Assembly: GCF_000732615.1 (NCBI RefSeq)
Contig: NZ_JPGL01000011.1
Coordinates: 124,001-188,000, forward strand
Reading direction: 5' to 3'
DNA: 64,000 nt
Origin: Burkholderia paludis
GTDB lineage: Bacteria > Pseudomonadota > Gammaproteobacteria > Burkholderiales > Burkholderiaceae
The notes below the pieces were generated by a model. The model was not told the DNA's origin. It saw nothing but the letters and a program-made list of their open reading frames with translations, and did no database searches. This document shows, piece after piece, positions 61,205 through 64,000 of this stretch. The translations under genes and the position numbers were made by a program. The number at the start of each line of letters is the position of its first letter. The first letter of the stretch is position 1.

Positions 61205-61232
61205 CGTTGCATAAATGAAAAGATGAGGGGAC

Positions 61233-62156
61233 ATGCCGAGACTGCCGGATTTCGAAGGACTCGCGATGTTCGCGAAGGTCGCCGAGGAGGGATCGTTCGC
61301 GGCGGCGGCGCGTGCGATGGGGGTGTCGGTGGCGACGGTCTCGCGCGGCGTGGCCCGTCTGGAGGACCGGCTGGGCGCGCGGCTGTTCAACCGCACGTCG
61401 CGCCAGCTTTCGCTGACCGAGTTCGGCCGCTCGATCTGCGAGAAGGCCGGCGAGATCTACCGCCAGGCGGAAGAAACGGAGAACTCGGCGCGCGAAATGT
61501 CGGTGCAGCCGCGCGGGCTGGTGCGCCTGGCGGTGCCGATGTCGTTCGGGCTGCGCTGGGTCGCGCCGCTGCTGCCGGGGTTCTTTCGCGCGTATCCGGA
61601 GGTGTCGATCGACCTGCATCTATCGGATGCATCGGTCGATCTGGTCGCCGATGGCTTCGACGCCGCGCTGCGCATTGCCGCATTGCCCGATTCGTCGCTG
61701 GTGGCGCGGCGGCTGTGCCCGGTGACGCAATATGTGGTGGCGTCGCCGGAATATCTGGAGCGCGAGGGGCGGCCCGCTCACCCGCGCGAACTGGCGGACC
61801 GACCCTGCCTCTCGTACGCGTATCGCGCGCGTAGCGATGTCTGGCGCTTCACGAACGACGCGGGCGAGGAGGAACCGGTGATGCCGACCGGCCCACTGCG
61901 CGTGACGAATTCCGATGCGTTGGTGCCCACGTTGCTGGAGGGCCTGGCGATCGCCGAGCTGCCCGAATTCATCGCGGGCGAGTATCTGGCCGATGGCCGC
62001 CTCGAAGCGATCCTCACGGACTGGTCGCTGACAAAGGGCGGTCTGTACTTCGTCACGCCGTCGGCGCGTGCACGGCCTGCGAAGGTGGCGGCGCTATCCG
62101 ATTACTTCGCCGAGCATCTTTCCGATCCCGCGTGGCGATGGTCAAAGCCGCAATGA
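61233..62156 (+). CDS. LysR-type transcriptional regulator
   Basis: A 307-residue LysR regulator of the CrgA/YhjC-like branch: helix-turn-helix about 20-60 ([20 protein letters not shown]), effector domain 90-295 with [25 protein letters not shown] precedes the ATG. It is divergent from the SDR gene, its probable target. Confidence 0.9.
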   Translation: MPRLPDFEGLAMFAKVAEEGSFAAAARAMGVSVATVSRGVARLEDRLGARLFNRTSRQLSLTEFGRSICEKAGEIYRQAEETENSAREMSVQPRGLVRLAVPMSFGLRWVAPLLPGFFRAYPEVSIDLHLSDASVDLVADGFDAALRIAALPDSSLVARRLCPVTQYVVASPEYLEREGRPAHPRELADRPCLSYAYRARSDVWRFTNDAGEEEPVMPTGPLRVTNSDALVPTLLEGLAIAELPEFIAGEYLADGRLEAILTDWSLTKGGLYFVTPSARARPAKVAALSDYFAEHLSDPAWRWSKPQ

Positions 62157-63125
62157 AGCGGCCACCCATCATTGCAATTGTGCAATGGTGGGTTTCGAAC
62201 ACTTCCAATTCGTAAATATCTCCCTGTTCGTATTCTCCTTTCCATCGGCTGCACGACATCACGTCGCAAGCCGCTCAACCACCCGGAAAGGAGAAGCACG
62301 GCGACCATGCAAGCCCACCTGAACACGCCCGCCCGCAGTCCGTCCGCATCGACATCGAGTGAGATCATGAAAAAAGGCACCACTGCGTCCTCGTGCCTGA
62401 TTTATGCGACAGCGCCGTGCAAAAGACACGATGTAAACACGTTTCATCGAATGTAGGCAGGCCTTGGGAATAGGCGATTTGGCATGGTGACGGAGATTCG
62501 ATAGCCGGGAGTAGAAGATTTTATGCAAAATAGAACGTGCGATAATTAACAAAACCAAATACAACCATAGATCATCGATTTGGATAATTGTTCGATTATT
62601 GGAAATGACATCGAACATTGCATCTCGTCTTTCTCGAATGTTGCCTTATGTCCCTACGTAAATCACTGATTCTGCCCCAATCTATCGGGCGGATTTGATG
62701 GTGGGCAAGTAGGTCCCACGGCCGCGCCGGAATGCTGCCAATGGTGGCAGCAAAATTGCTCGCCTTCGAAACTTCGCGTACGCAGTGGTTTTGCGCATAC
62801 CCGCTCCGCAGCCCGGAGTTGTCAGGCTTGTGCGAGAGCGCACGCCAACTTCCAGTCCGTGACACTCAATTGCAGCCGGTAACTCTATAGAAGATTTTAG
62901 GGCGAAAACCGGGTCGATCAGCCCCTAAAATAGTGGTTCACCGGTTTAATCAAAAATCACTGGATTTCATCAGTGTCACGCTTGACTATCTGGATTCCAA
63001 ATCACACAGTGTGAGTGCTTTTAGTGTCATCGCGTCACAAAAACGTATCAGATTGTCCGGGCAACATTTCCTGTAAATAATGAAGTCGATACCATATCAA
63101 TGGTAAACAATAAGGATGACGAATC
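62157..63125. other. Long AT-rich non-coding region
   Basis: About 970 bp with no supported gene, markedly more AT-rich than the rest of the window from about 62450 on. TTTTAGGG (62895-62902) and CCCTAAAA (62923-62930) form an inverted repeat with a 20-base loop. It leads into the small operon at 63126 and probably holds its promoter and silencing sites. Confidence 0.45.
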
Positions 63126-63176
63126 ATGAGGAAATATTTCTCCAGTCTGTCGGGGCGTAAGGAGTCGAGCGTATGA
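63126..63176 (+). CDS. 16-residue micro-ORF coupled to the next gene
   Basis: MRKYFSSLSGRKESSV, preceded by AAGGATGAC and overlapping the next ATG by 4 bp (ATGA). It may be a leader peptide that couples translation, or a tiny product of its own. A ribosome site for the next gene (AAGGAG) lies inside it. Confidence 0.4.
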   Translation: MRKYFSSLSGRKESSV

Positions 63177-63508
63177 GGCACGAAGCGCTAGCACGTCATT
63201 TGCAGTTGCCCGCGGGCCTTCATAAAGCGTCCGGAGCCATTCTGACTCTTGCCGAATGCCGGCGGGATCCGAGCGCCGTACTGCCCCCTGCGCAGTTGTC
63301 AGTCGCCCAGAAGATTGCCCTCGTAAAAGCCCGTTGGCTTGCGGGGGAATGGAGCGACATCGTTTACGGAACCGAGGGCACCGTCGATCGCGACAAAGCG
63401 ATTCGAGAGCTGGAAGCCCAAAGCGATATTGGCCGGCATCTCATGGAAGTTGAGTTGCGCGCCATTGAGATGACTCACGAAGAAGCCGCACAGCAAGGGA
63501 ACCCATAA
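63173..63508 (+). CDS. Hypothetical protein, 111 residues
   Basis: A 111-residue soluble protein beginning MRHEALARHLQLPAGLHKAS and rich in alpha helix (QKIALVKARWLAGEWSDIVYG, of which WLAGEWSDIVYG is distinctive; then RDKAIRELEAQSDIGRHLMEVELRAIE). AAGGAG lies 8 bases upstream of the ATG. It sits between the micro-ORF and a LamG-fold gene 1 bp downstream, so they form one operon. No family is recognised. Confidence 0.6.
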   Translation: MRHEALARHLQLPAGLHKASGAILTLAECRRDPSAVLPPAQLSVAQKIALVKARWLAGEWSDIVYGTEGTVDRDKAIRELEAQSDIGRHLMEVELRAIEMTHEEAAQQGNP

Positions 63509-63509
63509 C

Positions 63510-64000
63510 ATGTATCGTGCACACCTCGTGGCCGGCGCCTCTCTTCAGACTGCGCCGAGCGAAGCTTTCAATTTTGGAACCGGTGACTTCACCGTCATGA
63601 CCATGATCAGTTCGGTCAAAGGCGGAACGGCTGTCGCGCGGAAGGGCGCCGCGGGTGGTTCGGGCAACGGCGGGTTCCTGCTTGTCGTCAATCCGGACGG
63701 CTCGGTGAAGTTTGCGACCGACAACGGCTTCGGCTATTACCAGGTCGTTTCCGCTCCGTCGTCGATTCTGGATGGAGACTGCCATACGATCGCAGGGATT
63801 CGAACCGGTGCGCAGCTTTCCATCTTCATCGATGGAGTCGCCGTTTCGGTGACGGCCTCCGGCAACGCAGCGCCGCCGTTGAACGTCAACAACAACCTGC
63901 CGCTCACAATCGGTTGTACTCAGCAGTATCAGGAGCCGCACAATCAGTTCCTGGGGAATCTGATGAACGTGAGCGTTTGGAATACCGCGCTAAGGGGCGA
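63510..64000 (+). CDS. LamG/concanavalin-like jellyroll protein (3' partial)
   Basis: The first 163 residues of a protein cut by the right edge. It starts MYRAHLVAGASLQ without a signal peptide. The LamG-like jellyroll is clear: FGTGDFTVMTMISS, ARKGAAGGSGNGGF, DGDCHTIAGIRTGAQLSIFIDG, and LGNLMNVSVWNTALRG at the edge. Such domains bind carbohydrate or protein ligands, often as one module of a larger protein. AAGGGA lies 10 bases before the ATG. Function depends on what follows outside the window. Confidence 0.75.
   Translation, partial: MYRAHLVAGASLQTAPSEAFNFGTGDFTVMTMISSVKGGTAVARKGAAGGSGNGGFLLVVNPDGSVKFATDNGFGYYQVVSAPSSILDGDCHTIAGIRTGAQLSIFIDGVAVSVTASGNAAPPLNVNNNLPLTIGCTQQYQEPHNQFLGNLMNVSVWNTALRG

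Overview
The window is high-GC DNA with the gene content and codon habits of a Burkholderia, probably the B. cepacia complex. Pointers are a squalene-hopene cyclase, a PlcN-type Tat-exported phospholipase C, a class C beta-lactamase, many LysR regulators and very GC-rich third positions. This assignment is inferred from protein content, not from a search. No rRNA or tRNA gene, CRISPR array or intact phage is visible.

Layout. 1-6.0 kb: catabolic run of a class III aminotransferase (cut by the left edge), an aldehyde dehydrogenase, an M81/MlrC-type metallopeptidase and a secreted beta-propeller protein. 6.0-8.8 kb: zinc-ribbon methyltransferase with a TTG start, a 44-residue membrane protein, an FlxA-like protein behind a sigma-28-like promoter, and an alpha/beta hydrolase. 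8.85-12.9 kb: tightly overlapping minus-strand operon of a PcfJ-like protein, a membrane-anchored DUF1266 protein and a DUF4034/Sel1-like protein. 13.5-20.2 kb: class C beta-lactamase, then a secretion operon (phosphodiesterase-like/LamG lipoprotein, small lipoprotein, Tat phospholipase C) closed by a terminator, and a HAD-IB phosphatase. 20.2-25.4 kb: LysR, cupin, squalene-hopene cyclase with divergent TetR, and a P-loop kinase preceded by a promoter, short leader and intrinsic terminator.

25.6-33.7 kb: an eight-gene operon joins a Pot-type ABC importer, two FAD oxidoreductases, a [2Fe-2S] subunit and RidA, with a divergent LysR. It looks like an uptake and oxidation module for an opine, Amadori-type compound or D-amino acid. 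36.5-41.2 kb: a TonB-dependent receptor with its own ExbB, ExbD and TonB, divergent from a histidine-rich metal-binding protein. Two ATGTTATATCAT boxes exactly 100 bp apart lie between them, so this looks like a Zur-controlled zinc-uptake island. 41.5-45.1 kb: FMN alpha-hydroxy-acid dehydrogenase, divergent LysR, and a convergent MHS-family transporter.

45.2-60.2 kb is an accessory, decayed zone of lower GC: a frameshifted iron-ABC ATPase fragment, a CPT-like kinase, a Tat-type serine hydrolase, a lipoprotein hydrolase, a MocR regulator facing an arylamine N-acetyltransferase across a palindromic operator, an SDR/LysR pair, several orphan small proteins, dispersed 49-bp repeats and remnants of IS256-type and IS3-type elements. 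60.3-62.2 kb holds a second SDR/LysR pair. After about 1 kb of AT-rich non-coding DNA, a small operon of unknown function starts at 63.1 kb (16-residue micro-ORF, 111-residue protein, LamG-fold protein) and is cut by the right edge.
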